64,000 nt of DNA from Williamsia maris (GCF_024171815.1 NZ_JAMTCJ010000002.1:62001-126000), one strand, 5' to 3'; numbered from the stretch's first letter, positions 43,920 through 55,752 are shown. A program made the numbers and translations. The notes: generated by a model not told the origin, from the letters alone.

Positions 43920-43947
43920 CCAATACTGGAATAGTTCCAGTTATTGG
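43920..43947. promoter_or_regulatory. Fur-type operator upstream of furA
   Basis: CTGGAA-TAG-TTCCAG at the centre, extended to CCAATA on the left and TTATTGG on the right, with one base offset in the outer arms. It lies 16 bases upstream of the furA start in an AT-rich spot, in place of its promoter. Confidence 0.75.
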
Positions 43948-44132
43948 AGTCATTCGTCTATGTGCACGATGCCGAACGGTTCGAGTCGCGGCCGGCCGGT
44001 CGCTGTCCTATCCTTCCGAGCAGAGGCCGCGTGTAGCGGTGGGCCGGGTCCCACCGTTCGCGTCCGCGACACAGTCACGTCTGTCGCGTCGAAAAGCGCA
44101 TCCGGCCTCACACCCTGGAAGAGACATCCGTC

Positions 44133-45143
44133 ATGTCACACATCGAACCCGCGCACGTTGCACCCGCCCACGAGATGGCCGAACTGGACCGCGAATCGCA
44201 GATGGGTGGACTCGGCACCGAGACCGACACCCGCGAGATCCGCCGTATCAGTCTCCGCGATCTCGAGCACCGACGATCCGAGATCACCGACCAATTGTGG
44301 TCAGCGGCAACCGACATCGGGTTCTTCCAGGTCGTCGACCACGGAATCGACGCCGCGACCCTGGACCACGTGTTCGCGATGTCGGAGCGGTTCTTCGCTC
44401 TCCCCGAGCACATCAAGGCGGCGTATCCGCTGCGTCCGGGCACCAACGCGGGCTGGGAGTTCCGGTCCCAGGTACGGCCGTCGGTGGGCACTCCCGACCA
44501 GAAGGAGTCGTATCAGGTCACCCTGCCCCGGATGGCGGACCTGTGGCCCTCCGACGCCGAACTCGACGGCTTCCGCGCGACGATCGAGTCGTTCGAGGCG
44601 CGGTGCCGTCAGATCGCGATGGACCTGCTCAGCTGCTTCGCCGACCGCCTCGGCTTCGACCGGGACTTCTTCACCCGCGCCCACGATCCGGCCGACCCCG
44701 GGTACCAGAGCACACTGCGCCTGCTGCACTACTACGCGTTCCCCGACGACCTGCTCGACCGACCGGAGATCTGGCGCGCGGGTGCCCACACGGATTTCGA
44801 CGCACTCACCCTCCTGTTCCAGCGGTCCGGTCAGGGCGGTCTGCAGGTCCTCCCCGGCGCCGAGGTCGGCACCGGGGCCTGGACATCCGTCGAGCCGTCC
44901 GACGACGCGATCACCTGCAACATCGGGGACATGCTGATGCGGTGGTCCGACGACCTGCTGCCGTCGAACTTCCACCGCGTGCGCGCGCCGCGTCGCGACG
45001 AGTACCGGGGGCCACGACACACGATCGCCTTCTTCGCCCAGGCCAACGCCGATGTCGTGATCGAGGGACCGGCGGGCCGCTACGAGCCCATCACCGCGGC
45101 CGAATACCTGCGCAGGCGCATCGCCGCCAACTTCGCAGGATGA
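44133..45143 (+). CDS. Isopenicillin-N-synthase-family Fe(II)/2-oxoglutarate oxygenase
   Basis: 336 residues. N-terminal DIOX_N domain (GFFQVVDHGIDAATLDHVF) and a jelly-roll core with iron ligands AHTDFD (about 219-221) and FHRVRAP (about His 281), and the 2-oxoglutarate Arg in RHTIAFF. Hydroxylates or cleaves an unknown small molecule. GGAAGAGA before the ATG. Its stop overlaps the amidohydrolase start, so the two enzymes act together. Confidence 0.85.
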   Translation: MSHIEPAHVAPAHEMAELDRESQMGGLGTETDTREIRRISLRDLEHRRSEITDQLWSAATDIGFFQVVDHGIDAATLDHVFAMSERFFALPEHIKAAYPLRPGTNAGWEFRSQVRPSVGTPDQKESYQVTLPRMADLWPSDAELDGFRATIESFEARCRQIAMDLLSCFADRLGFDRDFFTRAHDPADPGYQSTLRLLHYYAFPDDLLDRPEIWRAGAHTDFDALTLLFQRSGQGGLQVLPGAEVGTGAWTSVEPSDDAITCNIGDMLMRWSDDLLPSNFHRVRAPRRDEYRGPRHTIAFFAQANADVVIEGPAGRYEPITAAEYLRRRIAANFAG

Positions 45144-46453
45144 GCGCGGTGACACGCATCGTCCCCGACGCCACCGTCTTCACCGGCGGGGCGTGGGAAC
45201 CGCACTGCGACATCATCATCGACGACACCGGGAACGTCGTCGCCGTCGAGCCGACGGGGACGCGGACCGCCACGACCGTCACGGCGCCGGGCGCCCACGT
45301 GATCCCCGGGTTCGTCAACACCCACACGCATCTGCAGCAATCGCTCATGCGGGGCGTCGCCGAGTGCACCCCACTGCTCGAGTGGTTGCTCGCCGTGGGC
45401 GAGAGATCCGTCGCCATCACACCCGAGCGCGCCTATCTCGCCACGGTCGCCGCGTCGTCGGAGGCCTTGCGGTCGGGCACCACCACCCTCGTGGAACACA
45501 TGTGGCCGCACCCGTCGACCGCGGTGCACGAGGCCGTGATCCGCGGTCTCCGTGACACCGGCATCCGGGCGGTCCTGGGGCGTGGCGTCGCCGATCGACC
45601 CGACGCCACCCGCAGGTGGGGTTTCGAGCCGACGCTGATGCAGCCTCTGCCCGACGTGCTCGACCACATCGACGAGCTGCGTTCTGCGGTGGGCGGTTCG
45701 GCGATCACGATGGCCGCGGCGGTACCGAATCCCCGCTCCCTCACCGGCGACGGGATGGCAGCGTTGCGCTCGTTCGCGACCGACCGTTCCATGGCGGTGT
45801 CGATCCATCTGTTGGAGACGCTCACCGACGACACCATGTGTCGCGAGCATGCCGGAGTCGGCGCGGTCGACTACCTCGCAGGCGGCGACTTCCTGTGGGA
45901 CCGTCTGCTCGCGGTGCACTGCGTCGAGGTGTCCGACCGCGATCGCGCGGTCCTCCGCGACCACGGCGTGGGGATCTCCCACAACCCGCTGTCCAACATG
46001 CGACTCGGCAGCGGCGTCGCGCCGGTTCCCGCCATGCTCACCGAGGGTCTGCGCGTCGGACTCGGCGTGGACGGTGCCGCGAGCAACGACACACAGAACA
46101 TGCTGGAGACGTTCCGGATCGCGTCGTATCTGCAGCGGGCGACGCATCGCCGGGCGGACCTGCTGGGTTTCGACGAGATGCTCGACATGGCCTGCGGCGG
46201 GGTCAACGCCACCATCGGGCGGCCCGAGGTGGCGGGCGGGGTGACGGTCGGCGCGCCGGCCGACCTCACATTGATCCGTTTCGACCGCGACTACGCGACG
46301 CTGCCGGTCACCGACCCCGGCGCATCCATCCTGACGACGGGGAGCCCGACCATCGTCGACACCGTCCTGGTGGGCGGCGAGGTCGTCGTGGCCGACGGGC
46401 GCAGCACGCGCGTCGACGAATCCGGGCTGATCGCAGCGTTGCGCGCGCTGTGA
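45140..46453 (+). CDS. Amidohydrolase, TrzA/AtzA/S-adenosylhomocysteine-deaminase-like
   Basis: 437 residues. Metal-dependent hydrolase of the chlorohydrolase/deaminase subgroup: NTHTHLQQSLMRG (metal His pair), the AVHCVEVSDRD His, GISHNPLSNMRLG and GLGVDGAASNDTQNM (metal Asp). Likely deaminates or dechlorinates a heterocycle (purine, triazine or pyrimidine type). ATGA overlap with the oxygenase gene; the pair suggests a short catabolic route. Confidence 0.85.
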   Translation: MSAVTRIVPDATVFTGGAWEPHCDIIIDDTGNVVAVEPTGTRTATTVTAPGAHVIPGFVNTHTHLQQSLMRGVAECTPLLEWLLAVGERSVAITPERAYLATVAASSEALRSGTTTLVEHMWPHPSTAVHEAVIRGLRDTGIRAVLGRGVADRPDATRRWGFEPTLMQPLPDVLDHIDELRSAVGGSAITMAAAVPNPRSLTGDGMAALRSFATDRSMAVSIHLLETLTDDTMCREHAGVGAVDYLAGGDFLWDRLLAVHCVEVSDRDRAVLRDHGVGISHNPLSNMRLGSGVAPVPAMLTEGLRVGLGVDGAASNDTQNMLETFRIASYLQRATHRRADLLGFDEMLDMACGGVNATIGRPEVAGGVTVGAPADLTLIRFDRDYATLPVTDPGASILTTGSPTIVDTVLVGGEVVVADGRSTRVDESGLIAALRAL

Positions 46454-46454
46454 G

Positions 46455-47114
46455 TCAGCGGTAGCGCTTGCCGGGGCGCAGGGTCTGTCCGGGCATGAAC
46501 TTCATCGTCGCCGGCAGCCACACGTTCACGCTGCGACGCAGGGTGAACAGCGCCGACAGCAGCAGGAGGGCGAACTGCACCCACCCGAGGACCCGGATGA
46601 CGACGGAGACTTCGGGGTAGTCGAACAGCAGGTCCATCCCGATGGGGATGGACGCCAACATCACCAGTACGGCGGTCACGTAGAAGCTGCGGCAGTTGCG
46701 GCTGTTGTGCCGCGAGATCGCCATCAGCAGCGGGTACTGGATGGCGAGCAGGACCACGATCAGGACGAGCAGGACCGGCGGGATCGTCGAGGCCAGCGAC
46801 CCGATCTGGTTGGGAGCCGCGGAATTCTGTGGGTCGACGGCAACGCCCTCCTCGAGCCGCTGACGCAGCGCATCGGAGACCGTGCCCAGGTTGAGGAAGC
46901 CGTAGGCGAACGACGCCAATCCGGCGATGGCGCCGCCGATCCACAGCACGCGCGCATGGTGCAGCGCACGCGGGATCGGTCCGGCGTCGCCGGACGGTTT
47001 GAGGTCCTTGTCGGCCGAGGTCCGACCGGCTTCGATCTCGGCCAGGTCCATCGCGTCGAGTTCGGCGAGGGACGGGACGCGGTCGTCACCGTCGGGGCGC
47101 TGCGGGGTACTCAC
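46455..47114 (-). CDS. Hypothetical membrane protein
   Basis: 219 residues: an acidic N-terminus (LAELDAMDLAEIEAGRT), then four or five helices, among them VLWIGGAIAGLASFAYGFL, PVLLVLIVVLLAIQYPLLM and VIRVLGWVQFALLLLSAL. Ends with a basic tail. No known family. Convergent with the amidohydrolase gene with one base between them. Confidence 0.7.
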   Translation of the reverse strand: MSTPQRPDGDDRVPSLAELDAMDLAEIEAGRTSADKDLKPSGDAGPIPRALHHARVLWIGGAIAGLASFAYGFLNLGTVSDALRQRLEEGVAVDPQNSAAPNQIGSLASTIPPVLLVLIVVLLAIQYPLLMAISRHNSRNCRSFYVTAVLVMLASIPIGMDLLFDYPEVSVVIRVLGWVQFALLLLSALFTLRRSVNVWLPATMKFMPGQTLRPGKRYR

Positions 47115-47158
47115 GTGACCAGTGTCTCACCATCGCGAGATACCGCCACCAGCCCTGC

Positions 47159-49453
<2,295 letters not shown>

Positions 49454-49630
49454 GCCGGTCTACCTCCGTCTGTGTCGTCATGCCAGATCGATCGTCACGG
49501 CCGCGTGATGTGGACCACACAAACGGCCAGGTCAGGTGAATCGGGCACCCGATGACTCGCCACACCTTACCGGCCCGGGGTTTCGAGCACGGTCGGTGGA
49601 AGATCGCGCGGCTGGCTTACGATCGCTGAC

Positions 49631-50986
49631 GTGCCGAGCAGCTCCTCCGACACCGTCGTCAGTGACGGTTCGAACCCGAACGTCCCGACCGTGACCGCGG
49701 CGTCGGCGCAGCCGGGTGTGATCGCACGCAACCACTCCTGGCTGACGCCGGTCGCGTTGTTCCTCGCAGTCCGTCTGATCGGGGTGCTCGTCCTGGCTCG
49801 TTTCACCGACCTGCGCGGCGGGTCGCTGCGCGAGGCCCTGTCGTCATGGGACGGCAAGTGGATGCTCGACATCGCCCAGTACGGCTACGGCGGTGTGCCG
49901 TTCTCGCAGGCCGACGCGCACGGGTATCGCGACGCGAACACGCCGTACGCCTTCTTTCCCGGGTATCCGATGCTGGTGGGCGCGGTCGCGAAGATCCCCG
50001 GGTTCAGCACGTTCGGCGCCGCGATGACCGTCAACGTCGTCGTCGGGTGCATCGGTGCGGTCGGCGCGGCGCGACTCGGCGCGCTCTGCTGCCGACTGAT
50101 GGCCGAACGGACCGGGCTCACCGGACGCAACTCGACCACGGGCTGGTTCACCGACAACCTGCGCGTCTCGTCGCGGATCTCGATGTGGCTGAACTCCACG
50201 ACGTCCCCGACGAAATCGGCGGTGGGCTCGTCGACCGCCGGCGCCGACCCGCGCCGCGTCGGGCTGATCCTCGTGGTGTTGTTCGCGGCCGCACCCATGG
50301 GGGTCGTGCTGTCGATGGCGTACACCGAGACCTTGTTCTGCTCGCTCGCGGTGTGGGCGCTGGTCGGGGTGCTGGAGAAGCGGTGGGTGCTGGCGGGGGT
50401 GGTGACGATGTTCGCCGGACTGACCCGTCCGACCGCGGTCGTGCTGGTCGGTGTGGTGATGCTGGCCGCGCTGCTCGCGCACCGCGACGGCCCCAAGGCG
50501 TGGGCGGCGGTCGTGCTCAGCCCGCTCGGCTATCTCGGATACCTCGGGGTGGTGTGGCACCAGACCGGTAGCCCCACCGGGTGGTTCACCATCCAGACGC
50601 AGGGGTGGGGCACCGAGATCGACTGGGGCAAGACGAGCTGGCAGTTCATCAACTACTCGCTGATCAACTCGAGCGAGGTGGCCGTGGTGGCGACGGCCTG
50701 GATCATGATCGCCACGATCGCCCTTGTCGCGGTCTGCATCTGGGAGCGACTGCCGTGGCCGGTGGTGCTCTACGGGACGTTGGTGGTCATCTCGATCGCC
50801 GGTTCCAGTGGTCTGATGATGAGCCGTCCGCGACTGTTGCTGCCCGCGTTCGTGATGCTGATCCCCGCGGCCATCGCACTCGCCCGCAGTCGACCGTTCA
50901 CGCAGCTGTGGGTGTTGGCCGCGGTGGTCGCGCTCAGCTCCTGGTTCGGCGCCCACATGCTGACGGTCTACCCGCACGCCATCTGA
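49631..50986 (+). CDS. PIG-V-like membrane mannosyltransferase
   Basis: 451 residues with about ten helices. SWDGKWMLDIAQYGY in the first extracytoplasmic loop and FFPGYPMLVG match the GPI-mannosyltransferase-2-like family found in actinobacteria; an Asp in SWDGKW is the expected catalytic residue. Transfers mannose from a polyprenyl-linked donor, substrate unknown. It starts 178 bases from lysC, divergent. Confidence 0.75.
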   Translation: MPSSSSDTVVSDGSNPNVPTVTAASAQPGVIARNHSWLTPVALFLAVRLIGVLVLARFTDLRGGSLREALSSWDGKWMLDIAQYGYGGVPFSQADAHGYRDANTPYAFFPGYPMLVGAVAKIPGFSTFGAAMTVNVVVGCIGAVGAARLGALCCRLMAERTGLTGRNSTTGWFTDNLRVSSRISMWLNSTTSPTKSAVGSSTAGADPRRVGLILVVLFAAAPMGVVLSMAYTETLFCSLAVWALVGVLEKRWVLAGVVTMFAGLTRPTAVVLVGVVMLAALLAHRDGPKAWAAVVLSPLGYLGYLGVVWHQTGSPTGWFTIQTQGWGTEIDWGKTSWQFINYSLINSSEVAVVATAWIMIATIALVAVCIWERLPWPVVLYGTLVVISIAGSSGLMMSRPRLLLPAFVMLIPAAIALARSRPFTQLWVLAAVVALSSWFGAHMLTVYPHAI

Positions 50987-51003
50987 TCTCGGATCCCGTC
51001 GAC

Positions 51004-51066
51004 AAACCACACCGCTCGGTCACCGTGCCCGCGTATCTCACGCGACGGGCGTCAGCGGTGTGGTTT
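51004..51066. terminator. Bidirectional terminator between the PIG-V-like and TetR genes
   Basis: 13-bp arms AAACCACACCGCT (51004) and AGCGGTGTGGTTT (51054) are perfect, with an inner GCCCG/CGGGC stem. It overlaps the last codons of the tetR gene, so the repressor C-terminus HKPHR is encoded in the hairpin. Confidence 0.8.
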
Positions 51067-51819
51067 ATGGCCGAGCTCCGCCGCGGCGGCCTCGAACCCC
51101 ACGCACAGCAGGTCCACCCCGTGGTCGAGGCGGCGACGTGAATCGGTCAGTCCCCGTTCCCGGCCCACCCCGCGCAACGCGGCGACCCGTGGCGGTGGCG
51201 GATCGGCCTCCTCACCGTCGAGCACGTCGTCGAGGCCGCTGCGCGTCGAGGCGTGTTCGGCGTTGGTGCGCAACAGCTGCTCGCTCACGTCGGCCAGTGC
51301 GACACCCTGGATGTAGCTCCACAGGGTCAGCGTCATCTCCGCTGCGGTGACACGGTCGACGCCGAGCTGACCGAAGCCGGCCATCATCCAGTCCAGACAT
51401 CCCAGACTCGACGCACCCATGCTGTGGCGCGGCGACGAGTACGCCAGCACCACCCAGGGGTGGCGCTGGTAGAGCGCCCAGTCGATCTCGACCGCGACCT
51501 GTACGCACTCGCGCCAGCTCCGATGCCCGACGACGTCGAGGTCGTCGCCCGCTCCCCCGATCGGCGAACCGTCCCCGGCCGCGTCGACCGGGGCCATCTC
51601 GTGCGGGTACGGGAACCGGCGACCGACCTCCTCGGTCATCGCCATCAGCAGGGCGTCCTTGTCCGCGACGTGCCGGTACAGCGACATCGCCCCCACACCG
51701 AGACGGTCGGCGAGCTTGCGCATGGACACCGCCGCGAAGCCCTCGGCATCGGCGAGTTCGATCGCCACGTCGACGATCGCCGACCTGGTCAGACGCGGCG
51801 CGGGGTCGGCTTCGGTCAC
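51052..51819 (-). CDS. TetR-family repressor of the DHA2/nitroreductase/FUSC operon
   Basis: 255 residues from GTG 51819 (GGAGG 7 bases upstream); an open frame of 20 further codons lies in the operator zone and is not used. HTH: SMRKLADRLGVGAMSLYRHV. The C-terminal domain is of the tetracycline-repressor-like type with YQRHPWVVLAYSSPR. Divergent from the DHA2 pump. Confidence 0.85.
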   Translation of the reverse strand: MTEADPAPRLTRSAIVDVAIELADAEGFAAVSMRKLADRLGVGAMSLYRHVADKDALLMAMTEEVGRRFPYPHEMAPVDAAGDGSPIGGAGDDLDVVGHRSWRECVQVAVEIDWALYQRHPWVVLAYSSPRHSMGASSLGCLDWMMAGFGQLGVDRVTAAEMTLTLWSYIQGVALADVSEQLLRTNAEHASTRSGLDDVLDGEEADPPPPRVAALRGVGRERGLTDSRRRLDHGVDLLCVGFEAAAAELGHKPHR

Positions 51820-51871
51820 CGCGACACCTCCGTCCCCGTCGATGGTGGTCGATGCCACCGTGAAACTGTTT

Positions 51872-51929
51872 GCGTACACCGTACCCAGGTGGGTAGGTTA
51901 GCCAGGTCAACCAAACGCGTACACCGTAC
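51872..51929. promoter_or_regulatory. Two CGTAC-ACC-GTAC operators between TetR and DHA2 pump
   Basis: GCGTACACCGTAC occurs at 51872-51884 and at 51917-51929, 45 bp apart. Each copy is a CGTAC/GTACG-type dyad with a 3-bp centre (the second copy is perfect). One lies near each promoter of the divergent pair. Confidence 0.75.
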
Positions 51930-51975
51930 GCCACGCGCCGTTGTCGCGCCGAGTGACCGAAGGAGGACGAAGCAG

Positions 51976-53487
51976 ATGAGCACCATCCATCAGACCGCGG
52001 GAGGCGCTGCGCCGCGAGCGAGCGAGCCGCGCACCGACCCGCGCGCCTGGCTCGGCCTCGCGATCATGTCGCTCCCGGTGCTCCTCGTGGCCATGGACTT
52101 CTCGGTCCTCTACCTCGCGATCCCGACGATCACCGACGAACTCGCGCCCACCGCGTCCGAACAGCTGTGGATCGTCGACATCTACGGCTTCCTCATCGCC
52201 GGCCTGCTGATCACGATGGGCAACGTCGGTGACCGTTTCGGTCGACGGATGGTGCTGCTCTCCGGCGCGACGGTGTTCGGCATCGCCTCGCTCCTGGCGG
52301 CGTTCGCGCCGTCGGCGATGGTGCTGATCCTCGCCCGTGCCCTGATGGGTATCGGCGGCGCGACACTGATGCCCGCGAGCCTCTCGCTGATCAGCAACAT
52401 GTTCCCCGATCTCAAGGCCCGTGCCCTCGCGATCGGCGTGTGGACGGCGTGCTTCGCCGGCGGCTCGGCCGTCGGGCCGGTCTTCGGCGGCATCCTGCTG
52501 CATCACTTCTGGTGGGGCTCGGTCTTCCTGATCAACGTCCCGATCCTGCTCCTGCTGCTGGTCTTCGCGCCGAAGTTGGTGCCGGAGTACAAATCCGGCA
52601 CCACCGACCCTTTCGACTTCCTCGGCGTGGTGCTGTCGCTGCTGGGCATCCTCCCGCTGGTCTACGCGATCAAGCACCTGGCCTCCGACGGTGTCGACGC
52701 GATCGGCATCGGCAGCGGCGTGCTGGGAATCGTGGCGCTGACCCTGTTCATCACCCAGCAGCGTCGGGCCAAACACCCTCTGCTGCAGCTCAACCTGTTC
52801 TCCTACCCCGCGTTCACCTCGGCGATCATGGCGGCGCTGGGCTGCATGATGACCCTCGGCGCGCTCTCGTACCTGACCGGCATCTACCTGCAGTCGGTGC
52901 TGGGGCGCGACGTCCTCGCCGCAGCGCTGGCCGGCATCCCGATGGCGGTCGCGGTGGCGGTGTTCTCGCTGGGCGCCTCCCGGGTCAACGCCCTGCTGGG
53001 TACCCGGGCCGCCTTCGTCACTGCACTGCTCGCGGCCGCGGTCGGCAACGCCGGCCTGCTGTTCCTGGGCACCGACACCCCGATCTGGATCTACCTCGTG
53101 AGCACGACGATCGCAGGCATCGGCTACGGCATCGTGTTCAGCCTGGTGTCCGAAGTGGCCGTGTCGTCGGCGCCTCCGGAGCGCGCGGGTGCGGCCTCGG
53201 GCATCTCGGAGACGAGCTTCGAGCTCGGCACCTCGCTGGGTCTCGCGCTCATCGGATCGCTGGCGACTCTGGTGTTCCGGGCCAATTCGGACGGACGCGA
53301 CTTCTCGGACACCCTCGGCGAGACCCTGCACCGCGCAGGCGAGCTCGGGTCGGGTCCGGGCACCGACCTCGCCACCGCAGCACGCAGCGCTTTCGTCGAC
53401 GGACTCCATGTTGCAGCCACGAGCGGGGCGGTGCTACTAGTCGTGCTGGCCGCCGTCATCTCGGTGGTGCTTCGACGTCGCACGTAG
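51976..53487 (+). CDS. DHA2-type MFS efflux pump
   Basis: 503 residues, fourteen predicted helices, QacA/SmvA-like. Motif D1 MDFSVLYLAIPTI in helix 1, motif A GNVGDRFGRRMVL, and GIGGATLMPASLSLI in helix 4. Exports cationic or aromatic drugs against protons. AGGAGG is 9 bases before the ATG. Leads a three-gene operon. Confidence 0.88.
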   Translation: MSTIHQTAGGAAPRASEPRTDPRAWLGLAIMSLPVLLVAMDFSVLYLAIPTITDELAPTASEQLWIVDIYGFLIAGLLITMGNVGDRFGRRMVLLSGATVFGIASLLAAFAPSAMVLILARALMGIGGATLMPASLSLISNMFPDLKARALAIGVWTACFAGGSAVGPVFGGILLHHFWWGSVFLINVPILLLLLVFAPKLVPEYKSGTTDPFDFLGVVLSLLGILPLVYAIKHLASDGVDAIGIGSGVLGIVALTLFITQQRRAKHPLLQLNLFSYPAFTSAIMAALGCMMTLGALSYLTGIYLQSVLGRDVLAAALAGIPMAVAVAVFSLGASRVNALLGTRAAFVTALLAAAVGNAGLLFLGTDTPIWIYLVSTTIAGIGYGIVFSLVSEVAVSSAPPERAGAASGISETSFELGTSLGLALIGSLATLVFRANSDGRDFSDTLGETLHRAGELGSGPGTDLATAARSAFVDGLHVAATSGAVLLVVLAAVISVVLRRRT

Positions 53488-53514
53488 CCGCCCTCGGGCG
53501 CCGGGAGGAACACC

Positions 53515-54075
53515 ATGCACGAGTTGTTCGAGAAGCGTTGGAGTGCACGAGGACTCGATTCCACCGCGACCATCTCGTCGGACGACCTGACCGCTGTGCT
53601 CGATGCCGGACGTTGGGCCCCGACCTGGGGTGCCACGCAGCCGGTGCGCTTCGTTGTCGGGGTGCGCGGTGACGAGACGTTCACCACTCTGACCGGTGTC
53701 CTCAGCCGCGGGAACCAGCCGTGGGCCCCGGCGGCCGCGGCTCTGATCCTGGTGTGCACCCGCAACGAGCCCGAGGACAACAACGCCCACACCTACGGCG
53801 CGGTGGACCTCGGCATCGCGACCGCGCAGATGATCATCCAGGCCGTCGCGCTCGGGTATGTCGCACATCCGATGGCCGGCTTCGAGTCCTCTGCCGCGAT
53901 CGAGCGACTCGAGATCCCGGCGGGCGAACGTCCGCTCGTGCTCCTCGCGATCGGCACCCTGGCCGACCCGTCCACCGTGGACGAGAAGATCGCCGAGAAG
54001 GACGCCCGCGAGCGCACCCGACTCCCCCTGGACCAGGTCGCCTACGCGACGCGGTGGGGCCACCCGTTCCGGTGA
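53515..54075 (+). CDS. Nitroreductase-family protein
   Basis: 186 residues. FMN-binding nitroreductase: RWSARGLDSTATISSDDL, AGRWAPTWGATQPVRF (the FMN loop), DLGIATAQMIIQAVALGY and the C-terminal RLPLDQVAYATRWGHPF. Reduces nitro or quinone compounds with NAD(P)H. 27 bases after the DHA2 pump with GGGAGGAA; the stop overlaps the next start. Confidence 0.88.
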   Translation: MHELFEKRWSARGLDSTATISSDDLTAVLDAGRWAPTWGATQPVRFVVGVRGDETFTTLTGVLSRGNQPWAPAAAALILVCTRNEPEDNNAHTYGAVDLGIATAQMIIQAVALGYVAHPMAGFESSAAIERLEIPAGERPLVLLAIGTLADPSTVDEKIAEKDARERTRLPLDQVAYATRWGHPFR

Positions 54076-55694
54076 CACACCCCGCTCAGGTCCCGCCGTC
54101 CCGACCGTCGGTCCGGGAACTGTTCTTCACAGTGCGCGGGATCGGATCGCGATGGCCGGCCGCGACCCGGTCGATGGCGGCGCTCGCCGTGCCCGCGATC
54201 ATCCTCTGGCTCGCAGGTCTGGGACACGAGGCGCTCTTCGCCGCACTCGGCTCGTTCGCCGTCCTGTACGGCGAGAACCGTCCGTACCGGATTCGCTGGC
54301 GTGTCATCGTCATCGCTTCGGCGGTGCTGATCACGTCCGTGGCGATCATGTCCGCTCTCGGCCACGTGGTCGGCACCGACGGCTCGGCGGCGGCCGAGTT
54401 CGGGATCGTCGCGGTGTCGGTGGTCGTCGCCGGTCTCGCGGTCTACATCGGCAACGCCCTACGGCTCGGTCCGCCCGGTCCCTTGTTCGTAGTCCTGACC
54501 GGTGGGATCGCGGCGACCGTTGCGCGCCACGGCGTCGACCCCCTGGTGCTCATCGGGTGCACCGCGGCCGGTGCGGCCGGGTCGTTGCTGGCCGGGATGA
54601 CACCCGCGCTGCTGGATCGTTCGCGCCCACAACTGGCGTCGGTCAACGCCGCCATCGCGGCCATCGACGACTACATCGATGCCGACGCTCCCCGGAGCTC
54701 ACCGCTGCGGCACGGTGCGTCGGGCCACCTGCTGCACGCGTGGACTGTCCTGCACGACGCCGCCGAGACCGACAGCGCACTGGCGCAACAACTCTGGACG
54801 TCCCACGAACGTCTCCACCGTGGCAGCACCGCGACGATCGATGTGCCCGCCGACACCTTCCCCACCCCACTGCCCCGACCGACCGTCCGCCAGCGCCTCC
54901 GTGCCTCGGCCCACCCACGCAGTCACGCCGCGGTGGCCGCGATGCGGGTGATGGTGGCCGCCGCTGCCGCGGGTGGTCTGTCCATCGCGTTCGGGCTGAC
55001 ACGTCCGGACTGGGCGATCGTCGCGGTTGTCCTGGTGTTGCAGCTCGGACCGGACCGCGTCCGCGGCGCCCTGCGGGGTGCGCACCGATTGGCGGGAACC
55101 GTCGTCGGTCTGGGCGTGTTCGCGCTGCTGCATGCCGCGCAGCCCACCACGATCGTGCTCATCGGAATCCTCGCCGTGCTGAGTTTCGTCATCGAGATCA
55201 CCGTCGTCAGCAACTACGGACTCGCAGCGACCGCCATCACCCCACTGGCCCTGCTGATGTCGGCGACCGGTCCAGGGCTGTGGGATCCGGCACGTGACCG
55301 GCTCATCGAGACCGCGTTGGGCGTGGTGCTCGGTGTCGCGGCCCTGTGGGTCATCGACGCCAAAGCGCATCGCCGCACCACCACGTGGACCCGTTCGGAG
55401 GCCGTCGACGACGTCGTCGAGCTGCTGGATCTGCTCGAGACGCGCCCGCCCGACACCGACGAGGGGCGGGTGTGCCGACGCGATGTGCAGTGGGCGCTGA
55501 TGGAGGCGGAGATGGCGGCGACCGAGAGCGCCATCGACGATCCGGCGTGGGCACGCGAGGACTGGCCCGCGCACGTCCGACTGCGCCACCTCGGCTACGA
55601 GACGCTCGCCGAGTGCTGGAAGGCCCCGCCGGGCACGACGGTCGATCGATCCGCGCTGACCGAGCTGCGTGCACTCAGCGACCAGGTGTCGTGA
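54072..55694 (+). CDS. FUSC-family aromatic-acid-exporter-like membrane protein
   Basis: 540 residues. Two halves, each a cluster of about five or six helices (RSMAALAVPAIILWLAGLG; AVAAMRVMVAAAAAGGLSIA), with a cytosolic middle and a C-terminal soluble tail, the FUSC layout of aromatic carboxylic acid efflux proteins. GTG overlaps the nitroreductase stop. The operon could pump out an aromatic compound modified by the nitroreductase. Confidence 0.8.
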   Translation: MTHPAQVPPSRPSVRELFFTVRGIGSRWPAATRSMAALAVPAIILWLAGLGHEALFAALGSFAVLYGENRPYRIRWRVIVIASAVLITSVAIMSALGHVVGTDGSAAAEFGIVAVSVVVAGLAVYIGNALRLGPPGPLFVVLTGGIAATVARHGVDPLVLIGCTAAGAAGSLLAGMTPALLDRSRPQLASVNAAIAAIDDYIDADAPRSSPLRHGASGHLLHAWTVLHDAAETDSALAQQLWTSHERLHRGSTATIDVPADTFPTPLPRPTVRQRLRASAHPRSHAAVAAMRVMVAAAAAGGLSIAFGLTRPDWAIVAVVLVLQLGPDRVRGALRGAHRLAGTVVGLGVFALLHAAQPTTIVLIGILAVLSFVIEITVVSNYGLAATAITPLALLMSATGPGLWDPARDRLIETALGVVLGVAALWVIDAKAHRRTTTWTRSEAVDDVVELLDLLETRPPDTDEGRVCRRDVQWALMEAEMAATESAIDDPAWAREDWPAHVRLRHLGYETLAECWKAPPGTTVDRSALTELRALSDQVS

Positions 55695-55717
55695 CCGTGG
55701 CGTCTCGGGGAGGCATT

Positions 55718-55745
55718 TTGTCGGCGACGCGACCGGGGGTAATGT
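55718..55745 (+). promoter_or_regulatory. Candidate leuA promoter
   Basis: TTGTCG at 55718-55723 and TAATGT at 55740-55745, 16-bp spacing. Transcription would begin at about 55752, directly at the ATG of the leader peptide, a leaderless leader mRNA as is common for actinobacterial attenuators. Confidence 0.55.
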
Positions 55746-55752
55746 CGCCGCC

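Noticed and set aside
43978-43992. GGTTCGAGTC, like a tRNA T-loop
   Set aside because: No acceptor, D or anticodon stems fold around it in either orientation.
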